A stretch of DNA of 27,401 nucleotides from Gonium pectorale (taxonomy: Eukaryota > Chlorophyta > Chlorophyceae > Chlamydomonadales > Volvocaceae). Positions 11,618 to 22,500 of the stretch are shown in pieces. The stretch is from assembly GCA_001584585.1 (NCBI GenBank), contig LSYV01000004.1, positions 1,832,783 to 1,860,183 on the forward strand, read 5' to 3'. Numbering within the stretch: the stretch's first letter is position 1; the number at the start of each line of letters is the position of its first letter. A model generated the notes under the pieces. That model did no database searches. It saw nothing but the letters and a program-made list of their open reading frames with translations, and was not told the origin of the DNA. Position numbers and translations under genes: made by a program.

Positions 11618-14600
11618 ATGGCAGTCGAACAAGAGCTCCCAGCGCTTTCGTCGCTACCATGGCCAGCACTTGCGCGCGTCTTCGGGTCGCTCTCTATCCA
11701 GGAGGCTCTAGTTCTTGCGACAGTCAACAGAGAGCTGCATGCATTTGTTCGGAAAGACGTCCTCAAAAACGTTCAACAGCTCGAGCTGCACCACCTGAAT
11801 GGCGCGCGTGTTGACGAAGCTCTCTCGTGGGCATTTCGCTCCGACTTGCATGGGCTCAAGAGTATCGCAGCTTCGGGGGCCGCGAGCCTTCCAGCCTTCG
11901 TCCTGGCGTCGCAACTGCCGACGGGGCGCGCCCGCCTGCGACAGCTCACCAGCCTTCATCTAGACTCGCTCAAGCAGCTTCAAGACTCACAGGTCGCCAT
12001 GCTGCTTCCCGAGTGCCCAAGTAAGGAATCGCACTTTACCGTTGCGTGTACACCCCGCGTACATCGGAACACACACGCATGCCGCCTGGGCCACCACTGT
12101 GTCTGCAGCATCGGTACTGTTCAGATTCCGTAAATAGGCACGACAAGTTCATCCGTGCCCTTCACCTGTCGGACCCTCCACATTCCCACCATCCGCAGAC
12201 CTGGAGGTGCTCTCGCTCCCTCGCTGCGCCAAGCTGACGGACGCTGCGGCGCTGGCGGTCGGGGCGCACCTGCCGCGCCTCCGCGTGGCTGTGTGCCAGG
12301 ACTGGACGGCGCTGACGGACGTCGGGGTGGCCGGCATCGCTGCGGGCTGCCCCCAGCTGGAAGAGATCACGCTAGACGGCTGCCTTCGGGTGAGGCCGCT
12401 AGCGCCAGCTTGTTCCGCTCCCACCGTTTGCGCGCCCCCCTCCAACCGCGCAGCAATCCCCTCCCGGTGCCCTATCCGGTAGCGGAACGAGAGGGGGGTG
12501 TTATTCTTGGGGCCCCCGTTACATAACACTGGACGCCCCAGCCCAACCGGCATTACGTGCGCCAATGTGATGTATCAAGCCGCTGGATGCTGGCGGCTCT
12601 GGGGCGTGGCTTAAAAGGCGCACCTCGTCTGGCCTCACCGCTGCCAACCGCGGCGTCATCGTTTTGGTGCCCCTCCCCCCACCCCCCGCCAGGTCGGCTC
12701 CGACGGCATATCTGCTCTGGCGCTGCGCTGCCCGCGCCTGCGCCGCCTGTCCACCGCCCGCTCCTACGCCGTGACAGACGGCGCGCTGGCATCGCTGGGT
12801 GGCAGCGCGGTGGCGCTCCAGGAGCTGACGCTGCGGCAGTGCCCGCGCGTAGCGGCGGTGGGGCTGCTCGGCCGCTGCTCGGCGCTGAGCTCCGTGGACT
12901 TCAGCGGCTGCCCGCGGGTAGGTGTTTGAAAGGCAGGACCAGGGGCAGGGGCGAACGGACAGCGTCGGATCGACGCCGGCGGCGGCTGGCAACGTATTTC
13001 GAGCTGGCTGGGGGCGGCAGCAGCTCGCGCGCAGTCTAAAGCAGCTGAAGGCTTTTTTAGCCGTCGGTGCCGTTTCAAGCGATGGCCACTAGCCAAGGAA
13101 CCTGCGCCCTGCCAACGCCCACTAAGGCTGGAAACTCACGGTTGTGGTCTTGTGTTCTCAAGGCAAAACGGCGCAAGGCATTTACGGTGATCCTGCGGAA
13201 CCCACCGACGCAGGTTGACGGCGCCGCGCTGGCCGCGCTGGTGTCCGGCTGCGGCGCAACGCTGACGCGCCTGCAGCTGGCGGGCTGCGTGGGCCTGGGC
13301 GGCGAGGCATTGGCGGGGCTGGGCCGCGGCTGCCCGGGGCTGCGGGAGCTGGGCCTCCGCGGCCTGGCGCTGCAGGACGCTCACCTGCTGGAGCTGGCGG
13401 CGGCCGCCACCTCGCTGCGGAGCCTGGGGCTGGCGTGGTGCACCCGGATCACGGACGCGGGGCTGCTGCCGCTGCTGGCCAGGAACCCCGAGCTGCAGGT
13501 GGGGCGGGGGAGCGCTAGAGGGAGGGGTCTGGCGGGAGGGGCAAGGAGCAATAGGGAGGTCATCTGATGAGAGCGGGACTGTATGGGCGGAGCTGGGGGC
13601 TGGGGGTAGTTTGGGATTGTGGGTTTGACGACAACGCACTGACATGCAGCAGAGTGTTCTCAACCAGCCGACTGGGTGGGGGGGAGAGGGCGTTGGCCTC
13701 TAGGGCAAGCGGGGCCTGTTGGGTGGGTGCGTGGCTTGGGAAGCAGCATCTGTGGCGGCCGTCTGGCGGGATGAGGGTACGGGGCCAGGCGTATGGGTCG
13801 CAGGGGGGTTGAGGGCTGGTGGGGACGAGGCGCCCTCAGCGTGCTCAAAGCTCGCTGCGTTCTTGGTGGGCGTGCCGCACTTCCGCCTCCAGCACCAAGG
13901 CACCCGCCCGCCTCTCAGCCACCACCATGACCCTGCGCCCGGCCGCTGTGGCCGCCCGACAGGACCTGGACCTGGAGGCCCTGTACCTGCTGACGGACGC
14001 GGCGCTGGTGGCCCTGGGGACGCACGCCCCGCGCCTCTCCCGCCTGGTGCTGCGCATGTGCCACCGCCTGACCCCCGGGGCCATCGCGGAGCTGGTGCGG
14101 GGCGCGCCGCTCCGGACCCTGGCGGTGAGTGCGCGACCAATTGGGCGCGGGTAGTGGGTGGGAACTGCGAAGGGTGCACACTGCGGTGCCTTGAAGCGCC
14201 CTCCCTCCCCCCGCTAACCCCGCCCGAAACGGCGGCACACACCTGGCGGCTGCTGGACTTTCGGATCGCCGACACCTTCGGGAGCCGGCGAAACTACAGG
14301 ACCGGCTTTGCCGCCGGACGGGACATGCGCTGCTGGCGCCCAGCTTGTCGTTGTTCATTCCCCTTTTTCTTCAATCCCCCGCCGCCCGCGAGCCCAATGC
14401 CCTGTTTCCATGCCCCCGTGTCTGCGCGTGGGCTTGTGCAGCTCAGCGGGGCCCGCTATTTGCATGTTGCCCTTTGCCGACCGCTCTCCCCCGCGACCGA
14501 CCTACCAAACCTCGAACTGAGCTGCCCCGCCCCCTTTCCCCGACCCCTATTCGCAGCTGAGCGGCATTCTGGACGAGGCGGCCACATGCGACCTGGTCTC

Positions 14601-14643
14601 GCAGCTGCGGCAGCTCAGGCCGAACATTGCCCTGCAGTGGTGA
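11618..14643 (+). CDS. F-box and leucine-rich repeat protein (FBXL/AMN1-like)
   Basis: Six exons join in frame: 11618-12020, 12199-12389, 12693-12917, 13214-13498, 13963-14124 and 14557-14643 (TGA at 14641-14643), giving 450 aa. Residues about 8-52 form an F-box (LSSLPWPALARVFGSLS, then a VNRELHAFV helix), which in this family binds SKP1 of an SCF ubiquitin ligase. The rest is a run of cysteine-containing LRRs of the AMN1/FBXL type, such as LTDAAALAVGAHLPRLRVAV, LTDVGVAGIAAGCPQLEEI and ITDAGLLPLLARNPELQ, which in characterised members hold the substrate. Exons 2-5 each hold two to four repeats, and most junctions from exon 2 onwards are in phase 0. The ATG at 11618 is chosen because it places a complete F-box at the N-terminus. 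Substrate unknown. Confidence 0.9.
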
Positions 14644-16284
14644 GCCCACGGCGGAGGCCTGACAGGCCAGTGGGCGCGCCGCCGCCTGGCAGTGGTGTGG
14701 TGATCGAGTTGCCGGACGCACGCCGTCGCCCTGCCGCGCACGCTGCTGGGTCGGTCAAGCCGTGAGCGGTTGTCAGGGGGCTTCGTGGGTGGTCTTATTG
14801 GCGGGCGAATGGAGCAGCCCTGTGAGCCGATGCCCTGGGAGGGGGGAGGATTGAAGCTACAACAGAACATGCTTAAGTGCGGAATGGGCGTTATGACTGT
14901 GGACCGCAGCCGTGCGGCGGCGGGAGGTGCCTGCGCGCGCGAGGGCGATGGGACCGGGAGACTGTATTCCGTGCGAGGGAGGGGGGCTACGGGGTCATGA
15001 GCCCCAGGCGGCAGGCCCAGCGTAGTCAGTTGCTAGAACCCTGTTGTATGGGCACATGCTTCCAGAGAAACGCGTGAAAGGCGAGCAGGGGTAGAGAAGG
15101 GACTCGAGAGATTCGTGAACAAGGGGTACTGTTGCCGGAGAGGTCGCAACCCCACGGACTGCTGACGCCAGGCACGTACGTGTATCAACCCGGTCGCTGA
15201 GGGTATTGTTGTATAAATGTTTTACGCCGGCTACGCACGGACCACCGTGTCCGTGGTTTCCCGCCACTTCCGGTTCGTTATGCCTTGACAGTGCATCTGT
15301 GGTGAATGGGCTTGTGGGGGTGGCGCCGCCCCAGGGGTGCAGAGCAGGCCATGCAATGCAGCCTCTATGGGGGCGCCCTTTTTGTGCATGTTTCATGCTG
15401 AAGGAAGGCCATTGCCACAGACAGCGTGCATCGTATGCAGAGGTATGGGGGAGAGCGCGTGGCACATGGCTCAAGACGGTGCCGTGCTTGGGGAGCTTCC
15501 CACTGAGTCGTTTCACCGTACATGTGACTTTTCAACGCGCAGCTGTCGGTGTTAAGGGAGTACAGTTGCACGATCGCCTGTAGGCTGACGTACAGCACGG
15601 CGGTACCACGCTACCTGTGCCTGTCCGGATAGATGGGCGTGGAGGTTGTGAGGTGGGGGTGAGGTGAGGTTGCGTTGATGCGGGTCCTCGACCAGGTCCG
15701 GGATGTGTAAGATTGGTACGCAACCAAACTGGCCGTGCCACGTGTATGACAACAGCATCAGTCACTGGTCATGACTTGGTATACACCGGCTCTACACTGT
15801 TGCTCTTCGTGAGGTTGGCAGGGGTTCATCCCGTCAGTTGCATCCGTACCAGGCACCCCACGGGCCTGATCTACCCCACGATCCCATCCCCTGTAGAGAA
15901 ACGACAGCCATCCACGGGTCCGTTGCGGAGGTTGGGCCGCACGGCTCGACCAAACGACCCGTGGGTCAATACCGGGTACGTGATGCCCAGCAAGGGGCAC
16001 GCGGCACGCGCCTTCCTCCATGTCGCGCGACCTTTGGCCCCAGGGACTGCGGGAGAAGCAGACCGATGACGCCAGCGGTTGTCCCGACAACGTAAAGCGA
16101 GCCCTGGTGCGGAGCCTGCCAGTGATAGGGCTCAACAGGGCTTGTGCACGGATAACTGACACCAATACAAGCGTTCTTACATAAAACGATGGCATCAGAG
16201 AATTGCTGAATACATTGCTCTGCGACACTACAACACTCCACACCCAGGAGACCTTCCGGACATAGCCACAATCCCTCAGAAAGC
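14644..16284. other. Long intergenic region, no gene recognised
   Basis: 1.64 kb of lower-GC sequence follows the F-box gene. It includes a TATAAAT at about 15211 and the TGTAA at 15706. Several open frames of 70-170 codons exist on both strands, but none shows domain-like composition. It probably holds a long 3' UTR and then the promoter and 5' UTR of the next gene. An unrecognised lineage-specific gene or non-coding RNA is not excluded. Confidence 0.5.
15706..15710 (+). terminator. Possible TGTAA poly(A) signal of the F-box gene
   Basis: This is the first plus-strand TGTAA after the F-box stop codon, but it lies about 1.06 kb away. It may serve that gene through a long 3' UTR or an unrecognised transcript. 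Confidence 0.3.
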
Positions 16285-18623
16285 ATGGCGCTCAGTTCTG
16301 CAGCCGCCCTGCCTCGAGGCGGCACATTCTCAGCCTTGCGGCATCGGCTCGGCCCGGCCGCTCCCGCGGTGACGCAACCCACGCGAGATCCGCCTCACAA
16401 TGCCAGGCTACCCAATCTGGCTACCATAGGGGCAACTCCTGCCGCCCCTGCGGCAGCGAGCACCTTTGGTGATGCCCGCGAAGCTGTTGCGCCAGCACCC
16501 GGCACGGCCCCGCCCGCCCAGCAGCTCAGTTCCGCGACTCGCGCCCCCCGGCCCTCGGACCGGCGACCAACCCGGGAACAGCATACTCAAGGTGGGGGCG
16601 AAGGTGCTGGTGGCCCGTCATCGCAACCGCTCTTGCGCCGGGCCCCGGGTCAGAGGATTGCATTCGACTGGTGGCATGGGGATGAGGCGCGCGCTGGCGA
16701 GCTGGCGGCTCCCGACGAGGGCTGGCGAGCGGTAACCGCGAGCAACGCGCCCACGAGCAGCGCCAGCAGCAACCACAACAGCAGCCGCGGCGCCGGGAGC
16801 GGCAACGTTGGCGGAGGGGACGACGGCGGAGGCGGTGATGGCGGAAACGACTACCTGTTGAACTTCGGGACGGCGGTTCGGGTGCTGCGAGAGGACCTGC
16901 CGCAGGTGTGTTTGGGTTTGGGGGCATGGGCTGGTAAGGGGCATTCGCCGTTTCATTTGGGCAGCTGGAGGTAGCTGGGTACCGGCCGCCAGCGCCCTGG
17001 CCCCTGGGCGGGCTGCTGGAGGCGCAGAGCTCGGGAAGGCCTTGGCAAGACACGGAGGCCGGTGCTGTGAGGGAGACTGGCCACTCTACCAATTCGAGAG
17101 TCGGCGGGTTGCTGCAATGCCCTCCCTGCTGTTGGCGGCGCGTAGGGCTGCTGGTCAGCCCGGGCTGGGCCGGCGCTATTTGCTTCGGCAGTCAATACGG
17201 GGGCTGCCCGCCCCACCGGCGCGCCTTGCTCGCGTGCCCCGTACAGCCCTATGCGCCGGCTGACTCCTCTCTCCGCACGGAACGGGTTCGCACGCAGCTG
17301 CTGCAGCGGCCCCTCCAGTGGAGCATCTACCGGCCAGACGTCGCGCTCGTCAGCCCCTGGGCACCCGCGCTGCGCGGCTTGAGGGCCTACCAGCTAATGC
17401 ACAGGTACCTTCGTTCCTGCGTACATTGCCGCGACAACCCCCCTCCTCCTACGCGTGCGAGCCTACGGCTCAGCCCCCGGCCCCGTCCATGGAAGGGTGA
17501 AAGGGATGCTCCACCGCCCACCGGCCGTACGTCCGGGCCACAGCCATGGCGCGCACTTGACCTTCCCCGCATCCGATACCGGTAGTACAGACGCCCCGGG
17601 CTGAGACGCTGCGCGCGCCCCACTCGTACTGTGTGCGCGTCACATGCATGGTCCTGAAGCATGGAACAGAACTCATCCCGACGCAACCCGACCTACTCCG
17701 CACCACTGCAGTGTCATCCGGGCGCTTGCCCGCGTCCTGTACCGCGAGGCGGCCGTGGAGCTCCTCCGGCTCTGGACTCCCTCCGCAGGCGACAGCGGCG
17801 GGTCGGGCGGTGAGGGTGGCTACGGTGGCACTGGAGGCAGCGGCGCTGTAGACGGGCGGGCGGGAGGGACTGGCAGCAGCCGCGGCGGCGGCGGCGGCAG
17901 CGGCCCCGACCGTGGCGGCACCGGCGAGCGGTTTGGCGGCGGTCAGCTCCGCGTGCGGTGGCGAGCCACGGGCCATCCGTGGCTGCCCTGGAGTGAGGAG
18001 CAGCGGATTGAGGTTATCGCCACCTACAGGTGGGGGCGCTTGCGCCCATTTCTGCGTCACGCAGCTGCGCGCACGTGGCGAACAACGGCCCGTGGGGAGT
18101 CCATGGGGAGGCCGACTCGCTCCGCTGCGCGTTCTGCTGCCGCATGGACCGCATCCAACGCGTGGCGTCGCCCGCTTGTCTTCCGTGTGCTTGGCGTTGT
18201 GGTTGGCTGCACGAACGGTCTCCTTTTTAGTACCCGGGCAGTACACCCTGGCACTGCATATATACTATATGCCCTACGTTGGCATTGCCCTAACCTGGCC
18301 CTCGCCGGGCGCCAACCCGCAGCTGGACCCGCCTGACCCGCTGAGCTTCTCGCCCCTGCCCGCTGGTGGTCATGGGCCCCAGATTCGACCCCCGTGGCCT
18401 CATCTTCGCGCACGAGCTGACGACAGTGATACCCCCCGAGCCGCCGCTGCTGCTTTGGCCGCTGCTGGCGGTGGTGCGGATGTTGGGCCGGGTGCCGGCG
18501 AACGCAGCCCGCGACGGCGGCGGCGGGCGGCCGAGGATGCCCATGCCGGGCGCGGGCGCGGGGCTGGTGGGCGGGGAGGGCACCGGCGGCGGCGGCGGCG
18601 GGGGTGGAGGCCTGGCGATGTAG
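16285..18623 (+). CDS. DUF2358 family protein, probably plastid-targeted
   Basis: Four exons join in frame: 16285-16905, 17298-17404, 17712-18029 and 18383-18623 (TAG), giving 428 aa. The conserved core begins in NFGTAVRVLREDLP at the end of exon 1. It continues as IYRPDVALVSPW and GLRAYQLMHSVIRAL in exons 2-3, LYREAAVELLRLW (252-264), LRVRWRATGHPWLPW (from 322) and YRFDPRGLIFAHEL at the exon 3-4 junction. This order matches DUF2358 proteins of plants and cyanobacteria, whose function is not established. Residues 1 to about 190 are Ala/Ser/Pro/Arg-rich and low in acidic residues at first, consistent with a transit peptide plus linker. A Gly-rich insertion of about 57 residues (265-321) splits the core, and the C-terminus ends in a Gly tract. 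The family assignment rests on recalled motif order; the start codon is the first ATG of the open frame. Confidence 0.75.
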
Positions 18624-18832
18624 GTGCCGTTCGGGGAGCAGCTTTCGTTGCGTCCGGGCTGGGGGCATCGGTGGGGTCGTAGGCCGTACCCATGATGCAT
18701 GTTGCTCAGTACGTCACAAGTACGTCAAGAGGCGGTGGCTTACTTGTCAGCACTTGATGTGGTTCTCGTGGTCTCGGAAAGTTGGAGTGGGTGTTTCAAC
18801 GTGCTCGAGGACGATAGGGAATCGCCTGTGAC

Positions 18833-18860
18833 CTTTCCACAGAAGACTTTCCACAGAAGA
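18833..18860. repeat. Perfect 14 bp tandem duplication
   Basis: CTTTCCACAGAAGA occurs twice head to tail in the intergenic region. It is likely a slippage product; no function is suggested. Confidence 0.8.
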
Positions 18861-19417
18861 ATGGGAGCCGCCGGTAAGGCAGAGAGTTGGGCAGAGGACT
18901 CACGTACCAGTTATGGGGCTTTCTGTATGCGGGGCGCCATGTACCGTACGCGCTACGCTGTCGTACATTATGGCTGAGACGGGCAAGGACGTGCGCGCCT
19001 GCGAGCAAGGCCGCTGGGTGGCCCTGGAGGCTCTTTGCAAATGTTGTTGTGTAGCTGCGCCAAACATCAGAACGAATGTTGAGCTGAGAGTTAAGCGCGA
19101 TGCTTGGAATGCCATGGCGCTGTGAGGGCGGCGGTTGGTGACTGCTCTTCACATATCGTACACAGACTGCGGTGGACAAGTTGTGAGGGGGGAACGCCAC
19201 GGCGGACTTTACGGTCTGATCTGGCACAACCGCGGAGGCTGCGCCGTTGGCTGTCAATGCCGGGCTCAGGATTCTCCAGAGCGAGGGTCGAGGCTGACCC
19301 GCAAGCGGTGGACCAGTGGAGTCGGTTGACACGCGAAGGCGGTGGCAATGCTCAATCGATTCTGGCACGATGGCTTATGTGCAGGGGGTACGGGGAGTCT
19401 CCTGCTGGCGATTGGGT

Positions 19418-19438
19418 ACGTGCCCGCGCAGGGCACGT
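19418..19438. repeat. Short inverted repeat with 5 bp loop
   Basis: ACGTGCCC and GGGCACGT flank GCGCA. A similar GTGCCC...GGGCAC palindrome lies near 23302-23322, after the next gene. It could be a protein-binding site or a small hairpin. Confidence 0.5.
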
Positions 19439-19582
19439 CCCGTAGCAAAACACGGCACACATGCTGTACACACCGTCTCGCCGACAAGTCCCCCGCTTGG
19501 GTAAACACATGACCGATAACCTCATACGCATATGCATACGGTACCGCGCGAGCTTACTTCAGCGCTGTTTTGGCAGTAGTCG

Positions 19583-22500
19583 ATGAGCGAACCGTCTATC
19601 GCCAGGCTTATAGGCGAGGGCGTTGAACGTCCAGAGGCTTCACTACCACTTGATATCAACTATGCGAAGCTGACCGAGTGGCTGGTGAGCTCATCCTATC
19701 ATAGCGCCAAGCGCTTCGCAGGCCGACTTGGCAGAATAACGCGAATCAGCTAGATTACTGAACACGACTCTTAATTGGTCGATGGGCAGGTGACACGCCA
19801 AAAGATCCCCAAGGACTGGCACAAGCGGCTCCAGGTCATCCAGGCCAAAGCTGCGGAGGCGCTAAAGGAGGTGCCGTCGGAAGTGCTCAACGGGCTCACC
19901 GATGGGTCGGATGCGTCGGTTGACTACCTGCGGGCGGTTGAGATCAGGGACAAGCTGGCGTCTACCTCCGAGCGAACCATGTTCGGGGGCCTCTCTGGGC
20001 CCGCCGGCACGTGGGACAAGATCGTGAAGGCCTACGAGAAGCAATGTGGGGGCGGGCGGGCGCACAGCGGGCGCAACGGGGAGGGGTGCATATCTTTGCG
20101 TGTGCCACCCCGCTGAGCAACCTTCAACACACCTATCCTACTTGTGCCCCCTTGTGCCCTGCCCCAATCTCTCTCCCACATTCGCAGACGTGTATCTGGG
20201 GGAGTGCGGGCAGGCGCTGGTACAGGCCGTGGACTTCGACATCCCCGCACAGCGGCGCCAGGCGGCCCGGCTGGGGCAGCAGATGCAGGACTGCGACCGC
20301 AAGCAGGCCGAATGCATCCGCAACGCAGCGGCGTGCGCAGCAAAGTACAAGGAGGTAGGAGCCACCCGGCGAGGGGGCGAACGAAGGATCCGCGGGACGG
20401 GGCGGGGCGGCATAAGGGTGGGGCGGGGTGCCACCGGTGACACCGGTGCCGTCGCCGCCAGCGGAGAAGGAAGCGATTGCGCCGCCGGCTTGAGCTGCCA
20501 GCCCGATGTGCCCCGAACAGGAGCCGCAGCGAAAGGCATGGCATGGTCGGTGGCCCTCAGCAGGGTCATGAAATGTGCCTGGATAGCCCGGGAGGCAGAC
20601 ACATTTCATGACCCGGCTGAGGGCCACCTGAGGGCTGCCAAAAGACTGCCCGTATCCGTTTTCCCGCTGCTCCTGGTGTTCTACGCTTCCACGGCACGGC
20701 TCGCAGGAGTGCAAGAAGCTGGGCATCCAGGGCGTGGCTGTGCGGCAGGAGCTGCGGGCGCTGGCCAGCGAGCTGCCCGGCATGTTGCGGCAGGTGGTGG
20801 ACTGCCTGCACGATCCGGCGCTGCAGGTGCGGCTGCGGGTGCGGGACCGCGCCTGCGAGCGATCCGGCGTTGTTGGTGGATGGCTGGTGGATGCGAATGA
20901 TCTGAGGTCGTGGGCCTGGGGTGTTCGGTGGTGGCGGCTGGCCTTGGGTCGTTTGTACGGAGGACGGTTTGAAGGTGGCGGTCGGGTTCTTGTGCTCCTT
21001 GCTACCGTGGTCATAGCCCTCTCCCTCAACCCTCCCGCCCAATCTTCCCCCTCAACTCCTGGTCGTCGCGGCCGCAGGCGGCTGGCGAGTACTACGCCGC
21101 CTTCAGTCGCTTTGCGCACGGGCCGCGGGAAGCGCGGTCTGGCGCGGCCGCTGCGTCGCCGTCCCTAGCCCCAGCGGACATGCTGCCCACGCTGTTTGAG
21201 ATCCGGGAGCGGCAGACGCAGCCGCCGGCGGAAGCCGCGGAGCCGGAGGCTAGCTCGCAGCAGGGGCCCGGGACAGCAGCGGGCGGCATCGACATTGACT
21301 GGGACGTCGGCGGCGCCGGCGCGGAGGACGACGGGGCAGCTGCGGCGGCGATGGCGGCAGGCGGTGAGGCTGGCGGCAGCGGAGGTGGCGTGGTGGAGAT
21401 TGACTGGGATTTCGCGCTGGCAGCAGATGACGCAGGGGGCGGTGTGGATACTGGCGGCGCCGGCGGTGAAGGCGGCGGCATCAACTGGGACATCGACGTG
21501 TCGGCCCCTGACGCCGCCGGTGACGGCAGCGCCGCCGGCGATGGCGGCGCCGCCGCCGCCGGGCCGATCACGATTGACTGGGACATCGCCGTGGACTCGG
21601 CCGGCGACACGGCCGCCGCCGGCACCAGCTCCGCCGCCGCTGCAGCAGGGGATGGCGGGGCGGCCCAGGTGGCAGAGGCGGCGGGGGGGCGGGGCTGCGG
21701 CAGCAGTACCGACCCAGATGACGTGGCGGCAGCTCGCCTGGAGCGTGACGGGGAGTACCGGGCGCGGCTGATGGACGACCTACTGGAACTGAGGGCGTTC
21801 CTGGCAATGGTGGGTTGGAGGGGCCAGAAACATCTATGTCGGCGGGAAACGGTCGGTAACGGCAAGGGTAAGGCCGGACTCTGGGGCGGTGCCCGTGCTT
21901 GAGGTGCGTCAGGCGGTTTGCCGGCAGACGGCAGGGGCGGGGCAGGGTTAGTGGACCGGTGGTGGATATAGGAGTGTGGTGTGAAGGCGGGGGTCAGCAC
22001 CTGGCTTGCATCTTCTCCTGCTGGTGAAGCCTCTCGCGATTTCGGTCTCTTGCGGCAATGGCCATGTTTAAAAGCGCGCACGGGACGCCCTAACTGAACG
22101 GAGCGTTTGGCCATGGCGGGTCCGCTAGCCGTTGGGCTGGCGGCCAGACCCTCCTCCGTAGCCCACGGCTCTTCTCTTACCACAGCGCAAGGCCTGCCTG
22201 GACGACAGTGGCAGTGAGATCCCGTTCTGCGGCTCTTTTACCAGGGGCTTGGATGTTTCCGCGGACTTCCTTCACAACTCCTCTCCCCTCCCGTCCTTGC
22301 CAACCTCATCGTCCGGGCAGCGCAAGGCCGAGCTGGGCGGCGGCGGCGAGCTGCTCTCCACGGCGCTGCCCGACAGCGTGAGCTCCGTGGACGCCAGCGC
22401 GGTGGCCGCCATGCTTGGGGCGCTCGGGCGGGCGCTGTCGCAGCTGGCCAGCCCGCGCTTCAGGCAGCTGCTGCTAATCGCCACCTCCAAGAGGTGCGGT

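Larger units (their letters stand above)
18624..19582. other. Intergenic region between DUF2358 gene and CDK5RAP3
   Basis: About 960 bp with no recognised gene and no TGTAA found for the upstream gene. It contains a perfect 14 bp tandem duplication at 18833-18860 and an 8 bp inverted repeat ACGTGCCC/GGGCACGT at 19418-19438. The right part should carry the CDK5RAP3 promoter. Confidence 0.55.

Noticed and set aside
15206..15583. 125-codon open frame in the 14.6-16.3 kb gap
   Set aside because: It has no known motif, and its composition is like the surrounding non-coding sequence. It is kept only as part of the unexplained stretch.
16526..17092. Minus-strand open frames opposite the DUF2358 first exon
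   Set aside because: They are antisense shadows of an Ala/Gly-rich exon with no recognisable domain.
20566..21119. Open frames opposite CDK5RAP3 exon 4 and nearby introns
   Set aside because: They run across the hairpin and the splice sites and show no protein-like conservation.
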